Below are positions 1 through 7,799 of a DNA stretch of 64,000 bases, one piece after another; position 1 is the stretch's first letter, and each line of letters begins with the position of its first letter. Below the pieces are notes generated by a model. The model was not told the DNA's origin. It saw only the letters and a list, made by a program, of their open reading frames with translations, and made no database searches. A program made the position numbers and the translations under genes. The stretch lies in the NCBI GenBank assembly GCA_963792385.1, contig CAWBVZ010000003.1:186001-250000 (forward strand), read 5' to 3'. This DNA comes from DASSUW01 sp963792385. GTDB lineage: Bacteria > Actinomycetota > Thermoleophilia > Solirubrobacterales > Solirubrobacteraceae.

Positions 1-575
1 GCCAGGATCGTGTGCAGCCAGGCGGTCAGCGCGAAGGGGTTCGACAGCAGCTCTCCGACGCTCGTGAGCTCGGCCTTGCCGTCGACGATCTCGTAGCCGA
101 CCGGACGCTGCATCCACGAGTTGGCCACGAGGATGAAGTACGCCGACAGCCACGTGCCCAGCGTCACGATCCAGATCGTCGCGAGGTGCACCCGGGCCGG
201 CAGCTGGTCCCAGCCGAAGATCCACAGTCCGAGGAATGTCGCCTCGAGCATGAATGCGGCAAGGCCCTCGATCGCCAGGGGCGCGCCGAACACTCCGCCG
301 ACGAAGTTGGAGTACGCGGACCAGCTCATCCCGAACTGGAATTCCTGCACCAGACCGGTGGCCACGCCGATGGCGAAGTTGATCAACAGCAGCGTGCCGA
401 AGAACCGCGTGAGCCGCAGCCACGCGTCGTTGCCGGTGCGATACCAGATCGTCTGCATCACGGCGACGAGCGGCGCCAGCCCGAGCGTGAGCGGCACGAA
501 CAGGAAGTGGTAGAGCGAGGTGAGTCCGAATTGGGCTCGGGCGAGGTCGACGGTCGTGACGGCGAGCGCCGTCAC
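1..575 (-). CDS. cydA: Cytochrome bd ubiquinol oxidase subunit I, 3' end outside the window
   Basis: About 191 N-terminal residues of the haem-bearing subunit of a cytochrome bd quinol oxidase, which reduces O2 in the membrane. Recognisable stretches are ARAQFGLTSLYHFLFVPLTL near the start, with the His that usually ligates haem b595/d, then LVQEFQFGMSWSAYS and FMLEATFLGLWIFGWD, all typical of CydA transmembrane helices. The GTG start at 575 overlaps the stop of the upstream NADH dehydrogenase gene (GTGA), so the two are probably translationally coupled. It is the last visible gene of the zwf operon; cydB would be expected just beyond the window edge. The family call is secure; the exact start is inferred from the overlap. 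Confidence 0.9.
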   Translation of the reverse strand, partial: MTALAVTTVDLARAQFGLTSLYHFLFVPLTLGLAPLVAVMQTIWYRTGNDAWLRLTRFFGTLLLINFAIGVATGLVQEFQFGMSWSAYSNFVGGVFGAPLAIEGLAAFMLEATFLGLWIFGWDQLPARVHLATIWIVTLGTWLSAYFILVANSWMQRPVGYEIVDGKAELTSVGELLSNPFALTAWLHTIL

Positions 576-1909
576 GAGCCCGAGGGCTGCGACACGGCAG
601 GCTCCGGCGCCGCGTCCTCGCCCCAATCGATCCGAGCCTCCTCGCTGCGGTCGAGCACCTGCGGACCGCGCCCGCTGGAGAAGTTGTCCCAGCCCCAGGC
701 GACGAACGCGTCGATCCGGTTGCGAACGCCGGTCATCAGCTGCGCATGCACGCCCAGCCACGCCGAGAAGGCGATCACGCCGTGCAGCTCGTGACGGTGC
801 GCCCCCACCTCGGCGATGGCCGCGCCGCGGCCGATCATGGCCATGATGCCCTTGTCGTGGTAGTGGAACGACTTGCGCGGCCGGCCCGCGAAGTCGGCGA
901 GCACGTTGTCCGCCGCGGACGCGCCGCTCTGCAGGGCGACCGAGCCGAGCTGCGGATGGGTGCCGCCGTCCGGGCTGGCGATGTTCGCGACGTCCCCGAT
1001 CGCATAGACGCCCGGGGCGCCGTCGACCGAGAGATCGGGCAGTACGTCGATCCGTCCGCCGCGGCCCTGTGGCAATCCGGTCGCGCCGGCCACCGCCGGG
1101 GCCATGATGCCGCCGCCCCACACCACGCAGCGAGTCCTGATCGTGGTGCCGTCGGCGAACGTCACGTGCCCGGGCGCGACCTCGGTCACCGCGACGCCGA
1201 GATGCAGCCGCACGCCCTTGCGGCCCAGCACCTTCGCGACGTAGTCGTGCGCGGTGTCGGAGAACGGGGCGAGCAGCGTGTGGCCGAGGTCGACGATGTG
1301 CACCTGCGCGGCGCTGACCGCGAGGTGGTGGTACTCGACGCTCATCGTGTCCTGGATCAGGTCGGCGAGCGCGCCCGCCAGCTCGACGCCGGTCGGGCCG
1401 CCGCCCACGACGACGAAGTTCAGCGCGCCGTCGTCGATCAGCGCGGGGTCGCGGTCGGCCTCCTCGAACACAGTGAGGATGCGCGAGCGCAGCCGGGTGG
1501 CGTCGTCGAGCGAGTAGAGCGGGAAGGCGTGCTCCTGCGCACCGGGCGTGCGGAAGAAGTTCGGCTGCGACCCCGCCGCGAGCACGAGCGCGTCGCCGGT
1601 GAAGCGTTCCCCGCCGGTCGTCTCGACGGTTCGCGTCGCCGCGTCCACCGACGCGACCTCGCCGAGCTTGACGTCGATGTTCGCGTCGTCGCGGAACAGC
1701 TTGCGCAGCGAGTGGGCGATGTCGCTGGAGGCCAGTTGCGAGGTCGCGACTTGGTAGAGCAGCGGCTGGAACTGGTGGTAGTTGTTGCGGTCGATCAGCG
1801 TCACGCGCACGTCGCTGCGACCGGCGAGCGCGCGTGCGCAGCCAACGCCGGCGAAGCCGCCGCCGACGATGACCACGTGCCGCTGCCCGTTGGCGGTCTC
1901 AGGCGACAC
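572..1909 (-). CDS. ndh: Type II NADH:quinone oxidoreductase
   Basis: A 445-residue single-subunit flavoprotein that oxidises NADH and passes electrons to quinone without pumping protons. The N-terminal FAD-binding motif VVIVGGGFAGVGCARAL (about residues 12-28), the NDH-2 signature NYHQFQPLLYQVATSQL, the second dinucleotide motif VVVGGGPTGVELAGAL near residue 165 and the C-terminal GVYAIGDVA motif are all present. Length fits the family. It starts inside the end of the GMC oxidoreductase gene (11-bp overlap) and its stop overlaps the cydA start. Together with cytochrome bd it would make a short, weakly coupled respiratory chain suited to discharging excess NADH; that role is inference. Confidence 0.93.
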   Translation of the reverse strand: MSPETANGQRHVVIVGGGFAGVGCARALAGRSDVRVTLIDRNNYHQFQPLLYQVATSQLASSDIAHSLRKLFRDDANIDVKLGEVASVDAATRTVETTGGERFTGDALVLAAGSQPNFFRTPGAQEHAFPLYSLDDATRLRSRILTVFEEADRDPALIDDGALNFVVVGGGPTGVELAGALADLIQDTMSVEYHHLAVSAAQVHIVDLGHTLLAPFSDTAHDYVAKVLGRKGVRLHLGVAVTEVAPGHVTFADGTTIRTRCVVWGGGIMAPAVAGATGLPQGRGGRIDVLPDLSVDGAPGVYAIGDVANIASPDGGTHPQLGSVALQSGASAADNVLADFAGRPRKSFHYHDKGIMAMIGRGAAIAEVGAHRHELHGVIAFSAWLGVHAQLMTGVRNRIDAFVAWGWDNFSSGRGPQVLDRSEEARIDWGEDAAPEPAVSQPSGS

Positions 1910-3485
1910 CGGCGGGCTCCGGCTGCGCCTGCGGCGCGCCCATCCGCTCGAGCAGGTGGTCCCCGACCCGCAGGCCGTTCGCCATCGCGGTCAGCGCGGG
2001 GTTCACCGCGCCGATGCTCGGGAAGAAGCTCGTGTCGACGACGTAGAGGTTGTCGACCTCGTGCGCGCGGCAGTTGGTGTCGAGCACCGAGCTCGCGGGA
2101 TCGGTGCCGAACCGGCACGTCCCCGCCTGGTGCGCGACGCCGGCCACCGGGATGTCGTTCTTGAGGTACGCGTGCCGCGGGATCAGGTGGTCGTGATGCA
2201 TCCCGAGTTGGCCGAGCATCGACTTCAGCTGGTGGAGAAGACGCTCCTTCGGGATGTCGTTGGTGGGCGTGTACGCGAGCGCGATACTGCCGTCCTCGCG
2301 CAGCGTCACGCGGTTGTCGGGCAGCGGAAGGTCCTCGGTGGAGAGCCAGAAGTCGACGGCGTGGCGGGCGACCTCCTCGAGCGTGCGCTCGGGCGCCAGG
2401 CGGGTCTGCAGCGGCTTCTCGCCACGGTACATCTGCGCCGACGACTTGCCGACCATCTGGATGTTGCCCATCGGGAAGTCGAAGTCGTTGGTGCCGAAGT
2501 AGAAGTCGTTGAGGCCGAGCGTCTTCTGGAAGACGGTCGGGTTCTCCTCCTTGGAGAGCGCCAGCACGGCCTGGCTGTTGTGGAACATGTAGTTGCGCCC
2601 GACCTGATCGGAGCCGTTGGCCAGGCCGTTGGGGTGCGCCTCGGTGGCCGACGCGAGCAGCAGCTTGGCGCTGTTCGCCGCGCCGCACGAGACCACCACG
2701 AGGTCGCCGGTGACGGTCTCGCGCTCGCCGCCGCGGTCGACGACCACGCCGGTGACGGCCGTCCCCGCCGCGTTCGTCTCCAGCCGTACGGCCTCGGCGT
2801 TCGTCCACAGCGTCACGTTCGCGTGCTGCAGCGCCGGCCGCACCGCCAGCACGTCGGCGTCCGACTTCGCGTGCACGAGGCACGGGAAGCCGTCGCATGT
2901 TGCGCAGCGGACGCACGCGCTGAGGTGCATATCGACCTCGTCGAGCACGATGCCGCAGGGCGCGTGGAACGGATGGTGCCCCGCTGCCTCGAGGTCGTCC
3001 GCGAGCTGCTGGATCCGGGGCTCGTGGCTGACAGCCGGGAACGGATACGGCGCGCTCGCGTGCGGTTCGGTCGGATCCTCGCCGCGGGCCCCATGCACCT
3101 GGTAGCGCTGCTCGGCGAGCGTGTAGTACGGCTCCATCTCGTCGTAGGAGATCGGCCAGCCGGGGGAGATGCCGTCGTGGTGGGTGAGCGGCGCGAAGTC
3201 CTCCTGGCGCAGGCGGTAGAGCGCAGCGCCGTAGAGCTTGGTCGCGCCGCCGACGAAGTAGTGCACCTGCGGCTGGAACGGCTGCCCGTCCGCGTCGTAC
3301 CAGGTGTCGGGCGACACGTAGCGGTTGTCGACGAAGACCGGCGCGGCGTCCCAGTTCTGCGGCTCGCGGGGGAGCCAGTCGCCGCGCTCGAGAAGGAGGA
3401 TGCGGCGGCCGGAGGGCGCGAGCTGGCGGACCAACGTGCCGCCGCCGGCGCCGCTCCCGATGACGATGACGTCGTAGGCGCTCAT
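1899..3485 (-). CDS. GMC family FAD-dependent oxidoreductase
   Basis: A 528-residue glucose-methanol-choline family flavoprotein. The Rossmann motif VIVIGSGAGGGTLVRQLAPSG lies at residues 6-26, and the C-terminal region with VDTSFFPSIGAVNPALTAMA is the GMC C-terminal domain carrying the conserved Asn. A Cys-rich stretch near residue 190 (SACVRCATCDGFPC) resembles the one in gluconate or fructose dehydrogenase-like members and could hold a metal or disulfides. Substrate cannot be assigned from sequence; a sugar or polyol is likely from the neighbouring zwf and GH15 genes. ATG at 3485 overlaps the GH15 stop as ATGA. No signal peptide is seen. Confidence 0.88.
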   Translation of the reverse strand: MSAYDVIVIGSGAGGGTLVRQLAPSGRRILLLERGDWLPREPQNWDAAPVFVDNRYVSPDTWYDADGQPFQPQVHYFVGGATKLYGAALYRLRQEDFAPLTHHDGISPGWPISYDEMEPYYTLAEQRYQVHGARGEDPTEPHASAPYPFPAVSHEPRIQQLADDLEAAGHHPFHAPCGIVLDEVDMHLSACVRCATCDGFPCLVHAKSDADVLAVRPALQHANVTLWTNAEAVRLETNAAGTAVTGVVVDRGGERETVTGDLVVVSCGAANSAKLLLASATEAHPNGLANGSDQVGRNYMFHNSQAVLALSKEENPTVFQKTLGLNDFYFGTNDFDFPMGNIQMVGKSSAQMYRGEKPLQTRLAPERTLEEVARHAVDFWLSTEDLPLPDNRVTLREDGSIALAYTPTNDIPKERLLHQLKSMLGQLGMHHDHLIPRHAYLKNDIPVAGVAHQAGTCRFGTDPASSVLDTNCRAHEVDNLYVVDTSFFPSIGAVNPALTAMANGLRVGDHLLERMGAPQAQPEPAGVA

Positions 3486-5398
3486 TGCGTGTACTCCTCG
3501 AGTCGCTCGGCGACGATGATCCGGGCCGCCGCTTCGATCAGGGCCAGATGCGAGAAGGCCTGCGGGAAGTTGCCGAGGTGCCGACTGGTGTCGGCGTCGA
3601 ACTCCTCGGCGTAGAGCCCGAGCGGCGAGGCCTCGCGCAGCAATCGCTCCATCAGGTCACGGGCGCGCTGAAGCTCGCCGATGACCGCCAGCGCGGTCAC
3701 GAGCCAGAACGAGCAGATCAGGAACGTGCCCTCCTTGCCGGAGAGCCCGTCGTCGGTCTCGTCGGTCTTGTACCGGAGCACGAAGCCGTGCTCGGTGAGC
3801 TCGTCGGCGATCGCGAGCACGCTGGCCCGCAGGCGCTGGTCGTCGCTGGGCAGGAAGCCGAACGTCGCGGCCAGCAGCGTCGAGGCGTCAAGCGCATCAG
3901 TGGCGTAGTGCTGGCGCAGCACGCCACGCTCGTCGACCCCGTGCTCCAGGATGTCGGCCCGGATCTCCTCCGCCGTGGCGGCCCAGGTCGCCTGCAGGTC
4001 CGGGTCGCCGCGGATCTCGGCCAGCTTCGCCGCCCGGTCGAGCGCGATCCAGCACATCAGCTTGGAGGAGACGTACTGCTGCGGCGCGCCGCGGGCCTCC
4101 CAGATGCCCTGGTCGGGCTCGCGCCAGACGCGCGTGGCGCACTCGGCCTGCGCCTGCACGATCGGCCACAGCCGCCGCGGCAGCCGCCCGCTGCGACGGG
4201 TGTGCAGCAGGATCGAGTCGAGCACCGCGCCGAATACGTCGTTCTGGCGCTGGTCGAACGCGCCGTTGCCGATCCGCACGGGCCGCGCACCGGCGTAGCC
4301 GGAGAGGTCGTCGCGCGTGGACTCGGTCAGGTCGCGGCGGCCGTCGATCCCGTACATGATCTGGAGGGCGCCGTCGTCGTTGGGCTCGAGGTCGGCGACG
4401 AACTGCATGAACTCGTCGGCCTCCCAATCGAGGTCGAGCCAGTGCAGCGCCTGGAGCGTGAAGGTCGAGTCGCGCATCCACGTGTAGCGGTAGTCCCAGT
4501 TGCGCTCGCCGCCCGGGGTCTCGGGCAGCGACGTGGTCAGGGCGGCCACGGTCGCCCCGGTCGGCATGTATGTGAGGCCCTTGATGGTCAGTGCAGAGCG
4601 CTGGAGCGGCTCGCGCCAGCGGTGGTCAGGCACTCGGGCCCGGCTGTACCAGTTGCGCCAGAAGCGCGTCGTGGCGTCAAGCCGCGCCTTCGCGTCATCG
4701 ACGTCTGCCGGGGAGACCAGGTCGGTCTCCCACGAGAGCGCGGAGTACAGCTCCTCGCCCTCGCGCAGGACGTGGCGGGCGCGCACGCGGTTGCCTTCGA
4801 TGCCGAGCGCCATGTCGGTGCGCAGCCGGATCGGCACGCCGTTGCCGGCGTCCGCATCCGCGGTGTGGCGGTCGTCGCCCACGAGCTTCCAGTCGGCGGG
4901 CACGCGGCCGTAGTCGAACACGGGCTCGCACACGAGCTCGACCTCCACGCTGCCCTGGATGCAGGTGGCGGTACGGACGAGCAGGTGATCGGCGTCGTCG
5001 TCGGTGGGCGGGCGGGTGTGCGGCGTGACGGTGTCCTCGCTGCGCCGCGGGCCCATGGTGAGCGCGTCGCGAACGACGACCCAGCCGCTCGGCGTGCGCC
5101 ACGTGGTCACCAGCGTGTTGGTGCCGGGCTCGTACGCGCGGGTGACCGGCACGTTGATGCCGTAGGGCCCGAGCCGGAACGACCCGGCCCCGCGGTCGAG
5201 CAGCGAGCCGAAGATGCTCGCCGAGTCGAAGCTCGGCACGCACAGCCAGTCGATCGCACCATCGGGCGCGACCAGCGCACCCGTGTGGCAGTCCGACAGG
5301 AACGCGTACTCGGCGATCGGCGTGAACGGCGACGGCGCGGCGGCGCTCTGCGGCTCCGGCTGCTGCGCGGCGGCCGGCTTGTCGTCGGTGACGCTCAT
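3482..5398 (-). CDS. Glycoside hydrolase family 15 protein, probable trehalase or glucoamylase
   Basis: A 638-residue cytosolic GH15 (alpha/alpha)6-barrel enzyme. The N-terminal beta-domain opens with PIAEYAFLSDCHTGALV and DGAIDWLCVPSFDSASIFG, the hallmark of actinobacterial GH15 proteins. GGERNWDYRYTWMRDSTFTL marks the substrate pocket, and the C-terminal GLYAEEFD and HLGNFPQAFSHLALI stretches hold the expected catalytic acid region. Mycobacterial relatives are trehalases, so hydrolysis of trehalose or small alpha-glucans to glucose is the best guess. I chose ATG 5398 because it overlaps the zwf stop as ATGA; the longer reading adds only MGGV. With zwf next door it could feed stored sugar into the oxidative pentose phosphate pathway. 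Confidence 0.88.
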   Translation of the reverse strand: MSVTDDKPAAAQQPEPQSAAAPSPFTPIAEYAFLSDCHTGALVAPDGAIDWLCVPSFDSASIFGSLLDRGAGSFRLGPYGINVPVTRAYEPGTNTLVTTWRTPSGWVVVRDALTMGPRRSEDTVTPHTRPPTDDDADHLLVRTATCIQGSVEVELVCEPVFDYGRVPADWKLVGDDRHTADADAGNGVPIRLRTDMALGIEGNRVRARHVLREGEELYSALSWETDLVSPADVDDAKARLDATTRFWRNWYSRARVPDHRWREPLQRSALTIKGLTYMPTGATVAALTTSLPETPGGERNWDYRYTWMRDSTFTLQALHWLDLDWEADEFMQFVADLEPNDDGALQIMYGIDGRRDLTESTRDDLSGYAGARPVRIGNGAFDQRQNDVFGAVLDSILLHTRRSGRLPRRLWPIVQAQAECATRVWREPDQGIWEARGAPQQYVSSKLMCWIALDRAAKLAEIRGDPDLQATWAATAEEIRADILEHGVDERGVLRQHYATDALDASTLLAATFGFLPSDDQRLRASVLAIADELTEHGFVLRYKTDETDDGLSGKEGTFLICSFWLVTALAVIGELQRARDLMERLLREASPLGLYAEEFDADTSRHLGNFPQAFSHLALIEAAARIIVAERLEEYTQ

Positions 5399-6832
5399 GA
5401 CGCCACCCACGGCTCATGCCAGCGACCGTGCCCGGCCAGGAGGGCGTCGGCGGCCGCGGGTCCCCAGGATCCCGGCGCGTAGGCGTGGACGGGTCCCGGC
5501 GCGTCGAGCAGCGGCTGCATGATCCGCCACTTCTCCTCGATGCTGTCCTGGCGGACGAAACGCCGGTTGTCGCCGGTCATCGCCGCGTGCAGCAGGACCT
5601 CGTAGGGCGTCGGGCCCTCGCCGCCCTCGGCCGCGAACTCCATGTCGAGATGGATCTGCTCCGGGCTGGTGCCCTCGCCGCGTTGGGCCTCGACGAGCAT
5701 CCGGACGCCGGTCGTCGGGTCGAGCTTGATGATCAGCTGGTCCGGCTCCGGGAGTCGCGACGAGCCATGCCCGAAGTCGAGGCGCGGAGGGTGCTTGAAG
5801 ACGAGCCGGAGCTCGGTCTGGGTGATCGGGAGGTCCTTACCGGTGCGGATGAAGAACGGCACGCCCGACCAGCGCCAGTTCTCGACCTCGAGCTGCAGGG
5901 CGACGTAGGTCTCCGTCGTCGAGTCTGCCGCCACGCCCGTCGATGTCCCGGTATCCGTCGTACTGCCCGCGGACGTAGCGGGCCGGATCGGCGTCCGGGA
6001 TCGTGCGGAACAGGGTGAACATGGTGTCCTTGAGCGTGGCCGCGTCGGTGCTCGCGGGCGGCTCGATCGCCGCGCCTGCCACCACCTGCATCAGGTGGTT
6101 GACGACGACGTCGCGGAGCGCCCCGACGGGGTCGTAGAAGTGGCCGCGGTCCTCGACGCCGAAGCTCTCGGCCATCGTGATCTGGACGGACGAGACGTAG
6201 TTGCGGTTCCAGATCGGCTCGAACATCGTGTTCGCGAACCGCAGGTAGAGGATCTCCGCGAGCCCCATCTTGCCGAGGAAGTGGTCGATCCGGTACAGCT
6301 GCGATTCGTCGAGGTGCTGGTGGATCGCGTCGTTGAGCTCCCCGGCGGACGCGACGTCGTGCCCGAACGGCTTCTCGACGACCACTCGCGCGCTCTTGGT
6401 CAGCCCGGCTTGGGCCAACCCGTCGATCACCGTGCCGAACAGGAACGGCGGGATCTCGAGGTAGAAGACCGGCATTTCGGCGTCGCCGATCGCGGCGGCG
6501 AGCCGCTCGAAGGTCTCGGCGTCCGCGAAGTCGCCCGCCACGTATGAGAACCGCGCGATGAAGCGGTCGAACACGGTCTCGTCCACCGGCCCGCCGCTCG
6601 CCTCGATCGCCTTCCGCGCGTGCTCGCGCAGGTCGTCGAGCGACCAGTCGTCGACGGCCACGCCGACGATCGGGCAGTTCAACAGCCCACGGCGCTCGAG
6701 CCGGTACAACGAATTGAACGTCATCACCTTGGCGAGGTCGCCGGTGATGCCGAACACGACGAAGACGTCGGCGGGCTGCCCGTTCTGGCTCGCGGAAGTG
6801 CGTGCTTGAGGTCTCGATGCAGTGGTGGTCAT
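5395..6832 (-). CDS. zwf: Glucose-6-phosphate 1-dehydrogenase, interrupted by a single-base frameshift
   Basis: Oxidises glucose 6-phosphate to 6-phosphogluconolactone while making NAD(P)H. The 5' part (6832 to about 5940) has the dinucleotide motif FGITGDLAKV and the active-site motif YRIDHFLGK; the 3' part (from about 5934) continues with ETYVALQLEVENWRWSGVPFFIRTGK. The two parts are in different frames. Removing one G from the GGG run near 5937-5940 joins them smoothly (DIDG-VAADSTTET) and gives 478 residues, the normal length. The annotated span is 1 mod 3, consistent with one inserted base; I treat it as an intact gene with a probable sequence error. It is the first gene of the zwf-GH15-GMC-ndh-cydA operon and has a tandem copy of the conserved 17-bp motif upstream. 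Confidence 0.87.
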
Positions 6833-6867
6833 GGTCCGCTTTCTCGAGTGTGGCCCGACGCTGACGC

Positions 6868-6941
6868 ATACTCCCGACGGCCTCCACGGCAGTCATCACC
6901 CGATGCGGATGAACCCTCTGGCGATCACCCCTTCCGGGTGA
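6868..6941 (-). promoter_or_regulatory. zwf operon promoter with two copies of the 17-bp motif
   Basis: Read toward zwf, site A (6941-6925) is a perfect TCACCC-N5-GGGTGA palindrome. Site B (6912-6896) reads TCATCC-N5-GGGTGA. Exactly 22 bp follow site B before the -10-like hexamer GAGTAT (6873-6868). Site centres are 29 bp apart, near three helical turns, so two dimers could bind the same face of the DNA. The leader to the zwf ATG is about 30 nt. The sequence match is direct; activator function is inferred from the fixed geometry shared with seven other promoters. Confidence 0.75.
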
Positions 6942-6958
6942 TTGCGTGGCTCGCGCTG

Positions 6959-7435
6959 TCAGCCGGGAGGCATGAACCGCGCGAGCAGCTCGGGGGTGAG
7001 TGCCGTGGCGTCGACGAACTCGCCGGCCAGCAGGTTCCCGCCCGTCCGCGACACCGCGTCTTCCAGCGCTTCGGCCCAGACATGCTCGACGAGCACCGCG
7101 GCGATCGCGCAGCCCGGCTCGAGCGTGCCGCCGAGCTGCTCGACGTGCGTGCCGGAGAGGCCGGTCGTCCCGTCGCTGAGCACTCGCGCGGTCGCTTTCC
7201 GTCGCTCCGCTTGATCGAGCCGGAAGCCGAGCAGTGGTGCGACGATCCGGCCGGCGCCGTCGCCTCTGGCACCGATCGCGCTGAGCTCACCGGTTTCCCC
7301 GTCCTTGTGCACGAAGAGCGTGTCGAGGATGCGCAGCGAGCCTCCGCTCTCGAGTCGCTGCAGGGCGCCGACGAGCCGGCCCTCGAACTCGGCATCGGGG
7401 CTGAACGAGTACACGAAGAGCTGCGCGATGGCCAT
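6959..7435 (-). CDS. DUF6325/DUF1269-like small cytosolic protein
   Basis: A 158-residue protein beginning MAIAQLFVYSFSPDAEFEG with a later LRILDTLFVHKDGETGELSAI segment. That pattern of an ORF starting with a beta-strand and a conserved 'R-I-L-D-x-x-F-V-x-K' element matches DUF6325-type proteins such as the one at 33013-33459. Residues 80-140 (GTHVEQLGGTLEPGCAIAAVLVEHVW) resemble the family's second half, where a charged patch precedes AVLVEH. Function is unknown; relatives sit in general stress regions. I start it at ATG 7435 because a motif-driven -10 (7448-7443) leaves just 7 nt before this codon, implying a leaderless message. Confidence 0.6.
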   Translation of the reverse strand: MAIAQLFVYSFSPDAEFEGRLVGALQRLESGGSLRILDTLFVHKDGETGELSAIGARGDGAGRIVAPLLGFRLDQAERRKATARVLSDGTTGLSGTHVEQLGGTLEPGCAIAAVLVEHVWAEALEDAVSRTGGNLLAGEFVDATALTPELLARFMPPG

Positions 7436-7442
7436 GGAGCCG

Positions 7443-7487
7443 ATGGTGTCGCCGCGCGGCTTCCGGGGCATCATGCGGAACGGGTGA
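7443..7487 (-). promoter_or_regulatory. 17-bp motif promoter for the DUF6325-like gene
   Basis: Read leftward, TCACCC-N5-GCATGA (7487-7471) is a degenerate copy of the palindrome with a weaker right half. A 22-bp gap leads to CACCAT (7448-7443), which keeps the A at position 2 and T at position 6 seen in all the related -10 elements. The ATG begins 7 nt later. Rightward, no matching hexamer occurs at the same distance, so the small gene at 7537 is probably not served by this geometry. Confidence 0.55.
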
Positions 7488-7536
7488 ATTTGGGCCAGCT
7501 GGGGGTACCGGCCGCCGGGGCCGATAACCGTAGAGA

Positions 7537-7794
7537 ATGCCTGCACTGACCATCAAAGAGCGTGGCGGAAAGGTCCTGCTGAGCTTGGGCGGATTCGCTC
7601 GCGGCGAGGGCGTCTCGCTGCAGGAGGCAGCGGACAGCCTGGTCTGCTCGCTCCTCGCCCTGGTGATGGCGTTGCGCTCTAGTGGCTTCCGGGCGTGCAC
7701 CGAGCTTCGTCCCGATCTCGAGACGCTGAACTTCCTTCACGAGCTCGGAGAGGTCGCCGCGGCCGGCGGCGACATCCGAGCTCGCATCTTCTAG
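7537..7794 (+). CDS. Hypothetical 85-residue protein
   Basis: Not recognised. It encodes MPALTIKERGGKVLLSLGGF followed by a helical, leucine-rich middle (SLVCSLLALVMALRSSG) and an acidic C-terminus, with no signal peptide or clear transmembrane helix. Codon third positions are strongly G/C, as in neighbouring genes, which supports coding. The start ATG lies close behind GATAAC/TAACCG (7523-7530), so a leaderless transcript is possible. It is divergent from the DUF6325-like gene and convergent with the sulfatase, whose stop is 5 bp away. Confidence 0.5.
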   Translation: MPALTIKERGGKVLLSLGGFARGEGVSLQEAADSLVCSLLALVMALRSSGFRACTELRPDLETLNFLHELGEVAAAGGDIRARIF

Positions 7795-7799
7795 CCCGC

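Noticed and set aside
12..5500. Long plus-strand open frames opposite the zwf-cydA operon
   Set aside because: They are antisense to strongly supported genes, are Arg/Pro/Gly-rich, and show no motif. Such shadow frames are normal at this G+C content.
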